NCBI RefSeq assembly: GCF_900104945.1
Contig: NZ_LT629736.1
Span: 1,364,001-1,428,000 of the forward strand
Reading direction: 5' to 3'
From: Halopseudomonas xinjiangensis
GTDB lineage: Bacteria > Pseudomonadota > Gammaproteobacteria > Pseudomonadales > Pseudomonadaceae
Length of the DNA: 64,000 nt
In this document: positions 16,229 through 25,829 of the stretch, one piece after another
Position numbering within the stretch: position 1 is the stretch's first letter
How the letters are laid out: every line of letters begins with the position of its first letter
Made by a program: the position numbers and the translations under genes
Notes under the pieces: generated by a model
The model's input: only the letters and a program-made list of their open reading frames with translations
The model's database searches: none
Told to the model about the DNA's origin: nothing

Positions 16229-18757
16229 CTACTGAGGTAGCGCATAGGCAATGATGTAATCGCCTGCGGCTGTGCCGGTTGAGCCATGCCCTCCCGCGAC
16301 CACCACGACGTACTGACGCCCGTCCTCACCCTGATAAGTCGCTGGCGTGGCCTGGCCACCTGCTGGCAGCCGCGCTTTCCAGCGCTCCTCGCCGGTCGCC
16401 AGGTCGTATCCGCGCACGTAGTAATCCAAGGTTCCGCTGAGGAACGCGACGCCGCCGCGCGTCACGATCGGCCCGCCAATACCCGGAACGCCCATTTCGA
16501 AAGGCAACGGGATTGGTGACAGATCCCGTACGGTACCATTGACGTGCTTGTACACCGTCTCGCCCGTGGCGAGATCAACACCGGCGATATAACCCCACGG
16601 AGGTTGCTGACAGGGCAATCCGATCGGCGATTGAAACGCCCCCAGCTTGACGGCATACGGCGCGCCGAAGTTTTCGTTGATGACCGGATCGCCTTCCTTG
16701 CTTACTACGCGCTCGAACGCATCGGGGCGCGGCTCGAACTCGGAGGTGAAAGCCAGATAAACCGGCATGGCGAAGGCTATCTGACGATGCGGGTCCACCG
16801 CTAGCGAACCCCAATTGAACACACCGAAGTTGCCTGGATACACCAGCGTTCCGTCATGGGAAGGCGGCGTATAGATGCCTTCGTAGGCCAGCTGATTGAA
16901 ACTGATGCGGCACATCATCTGATCGATCAGCGTAGCGCCCCACATGTCCTTCTCTTCCAGCGGATCAGGCCTGAACGAAATGGCTGATGCGGGCTGCGTC
17001 GGTGCCGTCCAGTCACCGTCGACCGCGCCATCCGGTGCGGGTCGTTCTTCCACGGCGTATACAGGCTCACCGGTCTCGCGATTCAGTACGAATATATCGC
17101 CCTGTTTGGTCGGAGTGATCAGCGCCGGTACCCGCTGCCCGTTCAAGGTCAGATCGACCAGCGACGGCTGCGCCGGCATATCGTAGTCCCACAGATCGTG
17201 GTGTACGCCCTGGAATTCCCACGCAATCTCGCCGGTATCGGCATCAAGGGCGAGGATGGTGTTGGCGAACCGTTCCTGATTTTCGGTGCGGTTGGCGCCG
17301 TACTGATCAGGCGATGGGACGCCCATGGGCAAATAGACCAGGCGCAGGTCCGGGTCGTAGCTGGCGATACTCCAGCTGTTCGGCGAATTGGCAGTATAGG
17401 TCTCGCCATCCGATATCGGCTGGGTGGCCTCCGGATTGCCCGCGTCAAAGTTCCAGACCAGCTCCCCGGTGTTCAGATCGAATGCGCGGATCGCTCCGGA
17501 GGGAGACGTCGTCGACACGTTGTCGTTGATGGCGCCGCCAACGATCACCAGGCGATCGGTGATTACCGGGGGCGATGTGGAGTAGACCGAGCCAGGAGTG
17601 ATGTTGGGCATGTTTGCCCAGAGATTCACCGTGCCATCCTCGCCGCCGAAGCCGGGGCAGATCTCGCCAGTTTCCGCGCTGAGCGATATCAGCCGACCGT
17701 CGGGCGTCGAGTAGTACAGACGTCGTTGGCATTGCGCCGGCATGTCCACTGGGGGCTGAGCCGGCTGATGCACCACGTTCGGGTTTGGCTCACCTCGCTC
17801 CGCCTGCCCGGTCACTACGTTCTGCGGTACGCCGGCGGCATCCTGCGTCACGCTTTCGGCGCTGAGCCGCACCCGCTCCTGGGGATCCTGGGGATCCTGG
17901 GTCGAAGCTGCACCGTTCTGCGCTGCGGCTCCGCCGCCGTAATAGGACACACCGCGGCAACTCATGTGTTGAGTCGTCTCGCGCGGCGGCTTACGCAAAT
18001 TCGGATCGAAGACCCATAGTTCTTCGCCGCTCACCGGATCGAGCGCGATCACGGTCCCAAAGGGCGTGCACACATAGAGGCGGTTATCTACGATCAGAGG
18101 GGTGGCTTCATACGTGGTCTCGACCGGATCGTCTTCAGGATCGCGGATCTCGCCGGTCCGGTAGCGCCATACTTCCTCCATCTCATCGAGATTGTCCGAC
18201 GTGATCTGTGCCAGTGGAGAATAACGCTGGCCCGCAGATGTGCGTCCGTAGGCATGCCACTCTTCGTCGGGCACCTCCCCTGCAACCTGCGCAGCGGGCT
18301 CGGCATTCATCCGGTCGCTGGAAAACTGCCCCGTCACGTCATGGGGATTCTGGAAGAGCGCATAGACCCCTACCAGAGCGGAAATCACCAGCGAAGCGGC
18401 CAATGCGGCGGAGTGGGGACCGTATCCCGGGCGCGCATCAGCGTGATCAAGACTCCGTACCATCGGCGGCAAGAGTAACAGCACGCCCAGGACGAACAGC
18501 AGTCCGCCTCGAGGCGCAAGGGCCCACCAATCCGCTCCGACCTCCCATAGCGACCAGATCAGCGTGAGCAGTATCGCGGCAGCGTAAACCGATAACGCCA
18601 GAGGGCGATGTCCAAGCAGGAGCAAAGCGGACGCGAGTACGACCAGCCCAAGGATGAGAAAAAACCACGAACCGCCCAGCCAACCAAGCCAGCCGCCGCC
18701 AATGATCAGCGCCCCGCCCAGCAGCAGAACGAGGAATGCGAGAATAATCCGATACAT
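16229..18757 (-). CDS. gcd: Membrane-bound PQQ-dependent glucose dehydrogenase
   Basis: An 842-residue quinoprotein with about five N-terminal membrane helices (to roughly residue 140) and a periplasmic eight-bladed propeller. Blade motifs such as LDPVSGEELWVFDP, ALDADTGEIAWEFQ and DLATGEERWKARLPAGGQATP and the region HHDLWDYDMPAQPSLVDL are characteristic. It oxidises aldoses such as glucose to lactones in the periplasm and passes electrons to ubiquinone; PQQ synthesis genes are not in this window. A Gln/Pro/Asn-rich insert near residues 285-345 includes two copies of QDP from a repeated 10-base unit at about 17878-17901. The ATG at 18757 has AGAGG upstream; a GTG three codons earlier is possible. 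Confidence 0.9.
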   Translation of the reverse strand: MYRIILAFLVLLLGGALIIGGGWLGWLGGSWFFLILGLVVLASALLLLGHRPLALSVYAAAILLTLIWSLWEVGADWWALAPRGGLLFVLGVLLLLPPMVRSLDHADARPGYGPHSAALAASLVISALVGVYALFQNPHDVTGQFSSDRMNAEPAAQVAGEVPDEEWHAYGRTSAGQRYSPLAQITSDNLDEMEEVWRYRTGEIRDPEDDPVETTYEATPLIVDNRLYVCTPFGTVIALDPVSGEELWVFDPNLRKPPRETTQHMSCRGVSYYGGGAAAQNGAASTQDPQDPQERVRLSAESVTQDAAGVPQNVVTGQAERGEPNPNVVHQPAQPPVDMPAQCQRRLYYSTPDGRLISLSAETGEICPGFGGEDGTVNLWANMPNITPGSVYSTSPPVITDRLVIVGGAINDNVSTTSPSGAIRAFDLNTGELVWNFDAGNPEATQPISDGETYTANSPNSWSIASYDPDLRLVYLPMGVPSPDQYGANRTENQERFANTILALDADTGEIAWEFQGVHHDLWDYDMPAQPSLVDLTLNGQRVPALITPTKQGDIFVLNRETGEPVYAVEERPAPDGAVDGDWTAPTQPASAISFRPDPLEEKDMWGATLIDQMMCRISFNQLAYEGIYTPPSHDGTLVYPGNFGVFNWGSLAVDPHRQIAFAMPVYLAFTSEFEPRPDAFERVVSKEGDPVINENFGAPYAVKLGAFQSPIGLPCQQPPWGYIAGVDLATGETVYKHVNGTVRDLSPIPLPFEMGVPGIGGPIVTRGGVAFLSGTLDYYVRGYDLATGEERWKARLPAGGQATPATYQGEDGRQYVVVVAGGHGSTGTAAGDYIIAYALPQ

Positions 18758-18818
18758 AGAGCCCACCTCTGCCGTGCACGCGCCGAAATGGGCGCGCGTG
18801 CTACTTGCTCAGAGCTTT

Positions 18819-20012
18819 TCAGGCGGGCGTCGGTTCCCTGCTGGCTACGGCTGATTGAGCAGCCCGGCAACGATCCATGACGCCGAACACCTCGCGCCAC
18901 ATCGCATGGGATTTTTCCTTGAGCGCAGAAGAGTGATCGTTGAGCTGGGCGGAGAGCTGCGCGTGACGTTGCGGGTCGGTGATGTGGTTCAATGCGCCGG
19001 CGAGATCGGCGTCTGAAATATCGATATTCAGAACGCCTTCCTCGAACCCGTAGTCGGCAAACAACATCCGGTACTTGTGGCTCCAACCGGTCGCCAGGGA
19101 CGGCACCCCCTGTGACAAGGCACTGACCAGGCCATGGAAGCGACTACCAACCGTGCCCTGGCACTGTCCGAGGATACCCTTGATCTTGAGCGGGTCCGAT
19201 TCCTGAATGATCGGAAGTCCGCCACCGGCTTCGGCAATTTGCTGAGCCAGGCGGTAATCGTTCTCGCCCTCGTGTACCAGAAGGAACGGCTGCGCGCCGC
19301 GTTCGGATAACATCTTCGCCACCCGTTGCATGAAAGGCACGTAGCCGCCCGCAACGCTGTTGTCGGTCTTGTCGAGCATGCGGTAGTTGGGCACCAGGCA
19401 GACCCGGTTGCGCCCGGCATCGAAATCCTTCGGCACCACGCCTTCGACCAGATTGGTGAAGTCTGGGCTGAGACGAATCTTGTCCATCTCCCCCACTACA
19501 CCGGTCAGATGTTCGTACGAGATCTGCTCGCGGGTATAGATCAGGTCACAATGCTCGACGAAGGCCTTGACCGCGTCCTTGCTGCGCTGATCCGTGAAAG
19601 GACCGAAAGCCTGAGGTAGGAGGATGACTTTGGTGCCACGCGCGTGCCAACGCCGCGCCGACCGTGCCAGCTCCTCGGACAGCTCAGGCCCCCACTGGTC
19701 GCTATAGGCGAAGCCAGCCGCATCGAGCACAACATCGATCTCGCTGTCGAGGACTACACCGTACTGTTCACGTATTCCGGCGGGCACCAGACGCGCCAGA
19801 TCACCGAAGGGGACTCCTTTGCGCCAAAGCCAGGCTTTCTGGTAGAGACCGAGTTCGGAGCGCTTGGCGTAGGGATACGGACTGGCAGGGCGACCCGGCT
19901 CCATTACCCGCTTGGCATCCGGGTAACGTTCTGCCAGCTGTTGTAAAACCGCGTGCAGCATCAGTTCTGCACCCTTGTTGACGAAACCGGCCTTGCGGAC
20001 TTCTACATACAT
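18819..20012 (-). CDS. Polysaccharide pyruvyl transferase family protein
   Basis: A 397-residue cytoplasmic protein with the PF04230-type pattern: N-terminal KAGFVNKGAELMLHAVLQQL, central LLPQAFGPF and TREQISYEHL, and C-terminal GSRFHGLVSALSQGVPSLATGWSHKY, a GT-B-like nucleotide/PEP-binding region. Members add pyruvate ketals to, or otherwise modify, exopolysaccharide sugars. A perfect AGGAGG lies just before the start, overlapping the end of the flippase gene, whose stop is one base upstream. The two are clearly one operon, transcribed divergently from the FrhB-like gene at 21867. Confidence 0.85.
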   Translation of the reverse strand: MYVEVRKAGFVNKGAELMLHAVLQQLAERYPDAKRVMEPGRPASPYPYAKRSELGLYQKAWLWRKGVPFGDLARLVPAGIREQYGVVLDSEIDVVLDAAGFAYSDQWGPELSEELARSARRWHARGTKVILLPQAFGPFTDQRSKDAVKAFVEHCDLIYTREQISYEHLTGVVGEMDKIRLSPDFTNLVEGVVPKDFDAGRNRVCLVPNYRMLDKTDNSVAGGYVPFMQRVAKMLSERGAQPFLLVHEGENDYRLAQQIAEAGGGLPIIQESDPLKIKGILGQCQGTVGSRFHGLVSALSQGVPSLATGWSHKYRMLFADYGFEEGVLNIDISDADLAGALNHITDPQRHAQLSAQLNDHSSALKEKSHAMWREVFGVMDRCRAAQSAVASREPTPA

Positions 20013-20013
20013 G

Positions 20014-21330
20014 TCATGACCTCCTGAAATTACGAATCTGGGCGGGGACGCTTAAAAACGCATGCAGAAAGATGCTTCGAGTCATCATCCAGAATATTCC
20101 GCGAGTTTTCTTGGAAAGTAACAGGCTGAAATAACTTGCTATCGAATACGAGACGAGCGTGGCAATGGCTGCGCCCACAGCGCCGTGGGATTGGATCAGC
20201 CAGTAGTTCAGCAGGACGTTGCTGAAGGCACCCAGACCCTGGGTGATCAGGGAAAAAATGAAAACCTCTTCAAGAATGATCCACTTGCTGAACAGCGCTC
20301 GCATGAACACGAAAACCGAAGCGAAAATATGGATGGACAGTACCATCGCTGCTTCTGAATACGCCTCACCATACAGCACGGCGATGATCAGGTCAGAGAA
20401 GAGGAAAACGAAAAGCGACAAGCCTAGAGCCGCAAGAAACAGCAAGTCGAATGTGACCTGCAAGAAATCGTTGAACTTGCTCTTGTCACCATGGCTGATA
20501 TCGATGATTTTCGGGAATATGGAAGCCATCAGGACTTGAGGAAGGATATACCAGGCTTCGGACAGCTTCGCTGCAGCCGCGTACTGGCCCACAGCGCTGT
20601 CGCCCACCAAATGTTGAAGCATGATCTGATCGACCTTCAGATAGATCACCGCTGAGAGCGAGCCAAGAAAAATCAGGAAGCTTTTGCCCAGTAACTCTTT
20701 GCTCAAAGACCACGAGAAGTCGAATCGGAAGCCGCGCTTGAGACGAAACGCGAAGAACGACAACAGTACGACGGTAATCACGATGATCGATACGTGTGCA
20801 GCTGCGACAGCTACCAGGCCGAACCCGGCCACCGCTGCAATGATTTTGAGCGAGCTGCCGCCGATCTGCCCTACCATGCCCGCCACGGCCGCGTATTTGG
20901 CTTTGACCCGCGATTGAAACCAGTCGTTGAGCATCTCGAATGGCGTGAAAATCAGCATTATCCCGACCAGGGGCAGGACGGCCATGCGGTGATCATCGTC
21001 AGCGAACCAGATCAGCAGCATCAGACCGTAAGCCAACACTGCAGCGCCGACTTTCAGCACGAATACCGACGAGAGGATACGATCCTCCTCTTCGGGACGG
21101 ACCCTCAGTTCCTTGACCAGCAGTCCGGTCATGCCGAGATGACAAACAATCTGTAAAAGAGCGACAAGCGCCAGAGCGTAATTGAGATAGCCGAAATCCT
21201 CGGGGCCGAGGAAGCGTGCCACGATCAGACTGGCGGCTAACCCAGCCCCAAGCATCAGAATTTTGTCGAGTAACAGCCAGCCAGAGTTGAACAGGTATTT
21301 CCGTAATTCGCTGGTTTTTCCGCTACCCAT
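20014..21330 (-). CDS. Wzx-type oligosaccharide flippase
   Basis: A 438-residue polytopic membrane protein with about 12 to 14 hydrophobic segments. The N-terminus (LFNSGWLLLDKILMLGAGL then VARFLGPEDFGYLNYALALV) is the classic start of MATE-like polysaccharide exporters, and KVDQIMLQHLVGDSAVGQYAAAAKLSEAWYI is the family's central motif. It would flip lipid-linked repeat units across the inner membrane. The base composition is visibly lower in GC than its neighbours, usual for such genes and a possible sign of transfer. It is followed immediately by the pyruvyl transferase. Confidence 0.88.
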   Translation of the reverse strand: MGSGKTSELRKYLFNSGWLLLDKILMLGAGLAASLIVARFLGPEDFGYLNYALALVALLQIVCHLGMTGLLVKELRVRPEEEDRILSSVFVLKVGAAVLAYGLMLLIWFADDDHRMAVLPLVGIMLIFTPFEMLNDWFQSRVKAKYAAVAGMVGQIGGSSLKIIAAVAGFGLVAVAAAHVSIIVITVVLLSFFAFRLKRGFRFDFSWSLSKELLGKSFLIFLGSLSAVIYLKVDQIMLQHLVGDSAVGQYAAAAKLSEAWYILPQVLMASIFPKIIDISHGDKSKFNDFLQVTFDLLFLAALGLSLFVFLFSDLIIAVLYGEAYSEAAMVLSIHIFASVFVFMRALFSKWIILEEVFIFSLITQGLGAFSNVLLNYWLIQSHGAVGAAIATLVSYSIASYFSLLLSKKTRGIFWMMTRSIFLHAFLSVPAQIRNFRRS

Positions 21331-21866
21331 TCCTCATCCCTAATGTAGTTAAACATGGCGCCTTGCTAAAACGCTTGTACCGAGTCCGGTAGGCGTCGCC
21401 GCATTGCCAGGGCCCAGGGCCCAGGGCCAGATCTGCTGCCATGCTCGTACTCATCGCAAGAAAGGCGCAGACGGCTTGGAGAATGCCTAGCGTAAACGCA
21501 ATGTTGGCTACGCCGTACACGAGCAGTTGCAGACCCTAGCCGGAGGTCAAAAGTTCAACGTCAAAACCTTGAGTTCGAATTTGCGCCGGCCTTGCACACG
21601 CTTTGCGACGGGGTCTACATTCCCTTGCAAGAGTTTGAACGTTCGATGCTTGTGCTTGTCCTGACTGATACTTTGGGCCACCCTCGCAGAGTCGAAGCGT
21701 CGTGTGGCTCATCATCGGCGAGCAAAGCGCTATTCACCTGTCGTCGATGTGCTGCTTCTAACGGGCCGCCCCCAGCGCAGCGAGAAGACGCTTCAAGACA
21801 GCCTAATCCATCCGAACCGAAAGACAGCGATAGGTCTCCCGACTATCCGCACACAAGAGATTTGAG
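21331..21866. other. 536-base divergent intergenic region
   Basis: This lies between the leftward flippase operon and the rightward FrhB-like gene. It contains a short tandem repeat (three and a half copies of CAGGGCC, 21407-21430). The reading frames inside it have no coding character or ribosome binding sites. Promoters for both directions must lie here, but I could not pick convincing boxes. Confidence 0.5.
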
Positions 21867-23228
21867 ATGAGTATCGTTGAAGAAAAGGTAATTCCTGGCG
21901 GACTATGCATCGGATGCGGGGCGTGTGCCTACCTCGCGCCGGATAAGTACCACATCGGCTTCGACGAATTTGGCATGTTGCAAGCTTCCGCTGACAAGCA
22001 GGCGCAGGATAACGACGCAGTCGACACAGCCTGCCCATTCACGTCGGCCGGCAAAGACGAAACGACACTGGCCCGCGAGATCTTTGGCGAATCGATGCCG
22101 GGCCACGAATACGTTGGCAAGTATCTGGAGTGCTACATCGGCAATGTCTCCGCGGGCCAGTTCAGGGAATTCGGCAGCTCCGGCGGCATGGGTAAATGGT
22201 TGCTCACGGAATTGCTTTCCGGAGGGCATGTGGATTACGTGGTTCAGGTGGCCGCTGGCGACAAGGCGGAGCTTTACGAATACCGGATATTCGATAATGC
22301 AGAAGCGGTCATCGACGGTTCCAAATCAGCCTACTATCCGGTCACGCTGTACGAAGCGCTCCAGAGGATCAAAGCGCAGCCGGGCACCTACGCGGTTACG
22401 GCTGTGCCATGCTTTGCAAAGATGCTCAGAAACCTGACCGAAACCGACGATGTGCTCAAAAACCGTATTAAGTATGTGGCCGGGATCATCTGCGGTCATT
22501 TGAAGTCGACTGCTTTCGCAGAAGCACTCGGATGGCAGCTAGGCGTTGAGCCAAACGATTTGGCCGGCATCGATTTTCGCGGCAAGATTCCCAATCGACA
22601 GGCCAACGATAAAGGCGTGATCGCGACCGACAGGAGCGGCAAGCTTTCGCAAATGCGCTCTTCCAAGGAGCTGTTTGGCGGAAACTGGGGTTACAACTTT
22701 TTCAAATATAAAGCCTGTGATTATTGCGACGACGTCATCGTGGAGACGGCAGATATCGCGATTGGTGATGCCTGGTTGCCCGCGTACATGAAGGATCACA
22801 AGGGCAACAGTGTCGTAGTGGTTCGTAACAAGGCCTTGCACGACATCATCGAAGCTGCTCGAGCCGACGGCCGGCTCGATCTGACCCCGGCAGCACCGGA
22901 AGACGTCGTCGAGTCTCAGCTGGGTGGGATCCGTCATCGGAACGAGGGGCTGGCAGTGCGCCTGCACGACAGCCAAGCCGCGGGCGAGTGGTATCCGAAA
23001 AAGCGCGTCGAACCCTCGGACGAACTGAACGATGCTCGAAAGTCGATCTATCGCACACGCGTCGAGCTGCGGGATCAGTCCCACATCGCTTTTTCCGAGG
23101 CCAAGCGACGCGGCGATTTTGAGCATTTCAGAAACGAAATGAACCCGCTTATCAAAAAACTCAATTACAAACCGTTCCCGCGCAAAGTGGCAGGATTTCT
23201 ATACAGGAAATTCAAGGAAATGCTCTGA
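21867..23228 (+). CDS. FrhB-like (coenzyme F420 hydrogenase beta-subunit family) iron-sulfur protein
   Basis: A 453-residue cytoplasmic protein. The N-terminal ferredoxin-like motif GLCIGCGACAYLAP with a later ACPF gives a [4Fe-4S] site; the central FGSSGGMGKWLLTELLSGGHVD and VPCFAKMLRNLTE, and the later CDYCDDVIVETADIAIGDAW, match the FrhB N and C domains. In bacteria lacking F420 these proteins occur in polysaccharide clusters next to pyruvyl transferases, where they are thought to be flavin-dependent sugar or pyruvyl oxidoreductases; the reaction is unproven. Neighbouring flippase and pyruvyl transferase genes fit that context. Confidence 0.85.
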   Translation: MSIVEEKVIPGGLCIGCGACAYLAPDKYHIGFDEFGMLQASADKQAQDNDAVDTACPFTSAGKDETTLAREIFGESMPGHEYVGKYLECYIGNVSAGQFREFGSSGGMGKWLLTELLSGGHVDYVVQVAAGDKAELYEYRIFDNAEAVIDGSKSAYYPVTLYEALQRIKAQPGTYAVTAVPCFAKMLRNLTETDDVLKNRIKYVAGIICGHLKSTAFAEALGWQLGVEPNDLAGIDFRGKIPNRQANDKGVIATDRSGKLSQMRSSKELFGGNWGYNFFKYKACDYCDDVIVETADIAIGDAWLPAYMKDHKGNSVVVVRNKALHDIIEAARADGRLDLTPAAPEDVVESQLGGIRHRNEGLAVRLHDSQAAGEWYPKKRVEPSDELNDARKSIYRTRVELRDQSHIAFSEAKRRGDFEHFRNEMNPLIKKLNYKPFPRKVAGFLYRKFKEML

Positions 23229-23243
23229 ATAGGAGCGGCTTGG

Positions 23244-24749
23244 TCACTCCCATCGAAAGCGATAGGTCTCATCTGCGAGACGTCCCTCGCAGCGGCCTGA
23301 ATCAGCAGCAGCGCTGACCAGGAACCAGTCCGCCCGGGACGTTTCGCCCAGACTGGCTGCCTGGTCACGATCAAAGCAGACGTCCAGCTCCGAGGCAGGT
23401 ACGAGCCCGTAGCCTTCGGGATTTTGGCGTAGCCAGCCTACCAACGGGTCCGAACCGGCGCCGCTGGCGAATCGGAAATGGACGATCGGCTGCCGGGCGA
23501 ACAGCCAATGACCTTCGCGCCAGTGGATGATCGCCAGGGGTGCGCCGGCGCTGCGCTCGGCCGCCTCATGCATGACCTCCTCATGAGGGTTGGCTCCTTC
23601 AACCAGCGGCTCGACGAAGCCTCTGGCACACCACAATGCAAACCAGACCCCGGCAATCCAGATCGCGATGCGGCGCAGCCGCGGCCGCTGGCCGAACCAG
23701 CGCTGCAACAGCATCGGCACCAGAGGCGCAGTTGCCAGAACCAGCGCGGGCAAGGCCGGGTAGATATAGATCTTGCGCTTGCCCGTGCTGAGCGAGAAGA
23801 ACAACAGCACCAGCACTACCCAGCCCAGAAGCAACAGCAGACGCGCGTCGCGCCGGCGCAACTCGCGGTACCAGGCCGGGATCAGCCAGGGCAGCGCGAG
23901 GAAGATGGGTAGCCAGTACTTAGGAATAACTTCCACGAAGAAAAACCAGAAGGGTTCAGGATGATGCCAGGCGTTGACATACCGCTCCGCCGTCTGCTTG
24001 AACAGAATTTCCTTCACATAGGCGATGCTCTCCGGCGCCTGGGCGAGATACACCGAAAGCAATAACGGTACCAACCAGATACTGACTGCCAGCAACATGC
24101 ATCCGATTCCCAGCAACCAGCGCGCAGCATTGCCCGGCATCGGCACAACTGGCATCCAGCCGCGGCGTACGGCAAATGCATACGGGATCAACATGAGAAT
24201 GGGCAGAAAGCCCACGCCCTTGCTTATGACCCCCAGGCCCATCGCGAAGCAACCTACGTAATACCAGCGCCAGGCAGGACCAAGCAGCAGATGCCGGACC
24301 ATGCCGTACAAACCGATGGCGATCCACAGCGAGAGAAACCCATCGATCTGCCCGGTACGGTGAATGCTGTAAGTCTGGTAGCTCGCCAGATACAACAGCA
24401 CGGCGATCACCCCAGTCTGCCGGTTCCACAGGCGCCAACCGAGATCGTAAAGACATAGGCTGGTGATGATTCCCGCCAGTAAAGCCGGCAGATACAGGGC
24501 GACGTGCGGCAGGCCGGTCAACCAGGTGAAGAAAGCGACAGCCCACATGAACAGCGGCGGCTTGTCAGGATAGATTTCTCCGGCGCGATGCGGAATAAGC
24601 CAGGAGTGGTTCTGCATCATTTCCAGAGCCACGCCAAGGAAGCGTTCTTCATCGACGTTCTGCGGCTGACGCAGACCCAGCCCTGCTCCGATCATCAGTA
24701 ACGCTAGCGCAGCGACCCAGAGCAAATCGGTCGCACGGCTAGACCTCAT
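23244..24749 (-). CDS. ArnT-like glycosyltransferase (GT39 family)
   Basis: A 501-residue inner-membrane GT-C glycosyltransferase with about 11-12 membrane helices. The first periplasmic loop has the acidic catalytic motif NVDEERFLGVALEM, then YPDKPPLFMWAVAFFT as in ArnT-type enzymes that move a sugar from an undecaprenyl-phosphate carrier to lipid A or protein. The start at 24749 is chosen for the GGAGGG six bases upstream; it overlaps the preceding LAB_N gene by 11 bases. It is the last of four genes (epimerase, GT2, LAB_N, GT39), the logic of which resembles the arn system although the sugar is probably not aminoarabinose, as arnA and arnB are absent. Confidence 0.85.
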   Translation of the reverse strand: MRSSRATDLLWVAALALLMIGAGLGLRQPQNVDEERFLGVALEMMQNHSWLIPHRAGEIYPDKPPLFMWAVAFFTWLTGLPHVALYLPALLAGIITSLCLYDLGWRLWNRQTGVIAVLLYLASYQTYSIHRTGQIDGFLSLWIAIGLYGMVRHLLLGPAWRWYYVGCFAMGLGVISKGVGFLPILMLIPYAFAVRRGWMPVVPMPGNAARWLLGIGCMLLAVSIWLVPLLLSVYLAQAPESIAYVKEILFKQTAERYVNAWHHPEPFWFFFVEVIPKYWLPIFLALPWLIPAWYRELRRRDARLLLLLGWVVLVLLFFSLSTGKRKIYIYPALPALVLATAPLVPMLLQRWFGQRPRLRRIAIWIAGVWFALWCARGFVEPLVEGANPHEEVMHEAAERSAGAPLAIIHWREGHWLFARQPIVHFRFASGAGSDPLVGWLRQNPEGYGLVPASELDVCFDRDQAASLGETSRADWFLVSAAADSGRCEGRLADETYRFRWE

Positions 24750-25038
24750 CGCGGCCCTCCGCACGGCTCTGCTCCAACTGGTGACGCTTTCGAATCAATT
24801 GCAGATTGCGGATATACACGATGAAGCCGAAGGATTGCCCGACGATGAATACCGGATCGCGCCGATAGATTGCGTAGGCGAGCAACAACGCACTTCCCAC
24901 CAGGCTGAGATACCAGAAGCCGAGCGGGATAATGCTGCGTTTCTTGTATTCGCTATACAGCCACTGCAAGGCGAAACGACCGGTGAAAGCCAGCTGCCCG
25001 GCGAACCCGACCGCAAGCCATAGTGTCTCTTTGGCCAT
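24739..25038 (-). CDS. LAB_N domain small membrane protein
   Basis: A 99-residue protein with about three membrane segments, matching the lipid-A-disaccharide synthase N-terminal (LAB_N) domain: GQLAFTGRFALQWLYSEYKK and IPLGFWYLSLVGSALLLAYA. Free-standing copies occur in glycosyltransferase operons and may assist lipid-linked sugar handling or flipping, like ArnE/F; this is inference. Its ATG overlaps the stop of the GT2 gene by one base (TGATG), and GGGGAGG lies upstream, so the frame's longer opening at 25098 is not used. Confidence 0.85.
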   Translation of the reverse strand: MAKETLWLAVGFAGQLAFTGRFALQWLYSEYKKRSIIPLGFWYLSLVGSALLLAYAIYRRDPVFIVGQSFGFIVYIRNLQLIRKRHQLEQSRAEGRDEV

Positions 25039-25829
25039 CACGCCTCCCCTTCGTATTCGACCGGCGTTACCTCTAGACGGGTCCGCCGGATCAACCACCA
25101 GACGCCGACAAGATCCAGGATGCCGACCAGTGCGCGATCAAGATTGCCGTACTTCGATGTACCGGCACCCCGAGGCCGGTGGTTGACTGGATGAACCAGC
25201 ATCTTTCCACCGTGACGCTGAATCAGCGCGGGTATGAAGCGATGCATATGGTCGAAATACGGCAAAGCGAGAAACGCCCGACGCTCGATCAACTTGATGC
25301 CGCAGCCGGTATCCGGCGTCGCGTCACGCAGCAATCTGCGACGCAGGCCATTGGCAAATCGCGAGGCCCAGCGTTTGCTGGCTGTGTCCTGGCGGTGGAC
25401 GCGATGCCCGGCCACCAGTTTGATCTCTGACGAAGCGCCGTCGCCGTCGCGTACGCACGCAAGCATCCCGGGGATGTCGGCCGGGTCGTTCTGCCCGTCG
25501 CCATCGAGCGTGGCCAGCCAGCGCCCGTTAGCCTTATGGGCGGCATGGTAGATCGACGTGCTCTGGCCAAGGGAAACCCGGTGGCTGAGTATGCGCAGTT
25601 CGTGGAAACCGGCCTGCCGGAGCGCGGTCAACGCATCAAGCGTACCGTCAGTGCTCCCATCGTCGACGACGATCACCTCGTACCGCTCCCCACTGAGTGC
25701 GGCCTGGATCTCCGCCAGCAGCGGACCAAGGTTGGCAGCTTCGTTTTTCGCAGGAATCAGTACCGAGACATCGATCGTGTTGTGCATGGACAGTCCATTG
25801 GCGTGGGGATTGCTGACGTCAGATTGCAT
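25038..25829 (-). CDS. Glycosyltransferase family 2 (ArnC/dolichyl-phosphate-mannose-synthase-like)
   Basis: A 263-residue GT-A enzyme predicted to load a sugar on undecaprenyl phosphate on the cytoplasmic side. It has VSVLIPAKNEAANLGPLL, EVIVVDDGSTDGT, the DxD-like TLDGDGQNDPADIP and the acceptor-loop region HRFIPALIQRHGGKM. There are no strong membrane helices except weak hydrophobicity near the C-terminus, so it differs from ArnC with two helices. The ATG at 25829 overlaps the epimerase gene by 11 bases and has a weak site; an ATG at 25787 also fits, so the first 14 residues are uncertain. Confidence 0.86.
   Translation of the reverse strand: MQSDVSNPHANGLSMHNTIDVSVLIPAKNEAANLGPLLAEIQAALSGERYEVIVVDDGSTDGTLDALTALRQAGFHELRILSHRVSLGQSTSIYHAAHKANGRWLATLDGDGQNDPADIPGMLACVRDGDGASSEIKLVAGHRVHRQDTASKRWASRFANGLRRRLLRDATPDTGCGIKLIERRAFLALPYFDHMHRFIPALIQRHGGKMLVHPVNHRPRGAGTSKYGNLDRALVGILDLVGVWWLIRRTRLEVTPVEYEGEA

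Noticed and set aside
21407..21430. CAGGGCC repeat as a possible attachment or IS end
   Set aside because: Only three and a half short direct copies, not inverted, with no integrase or transposase nearby.
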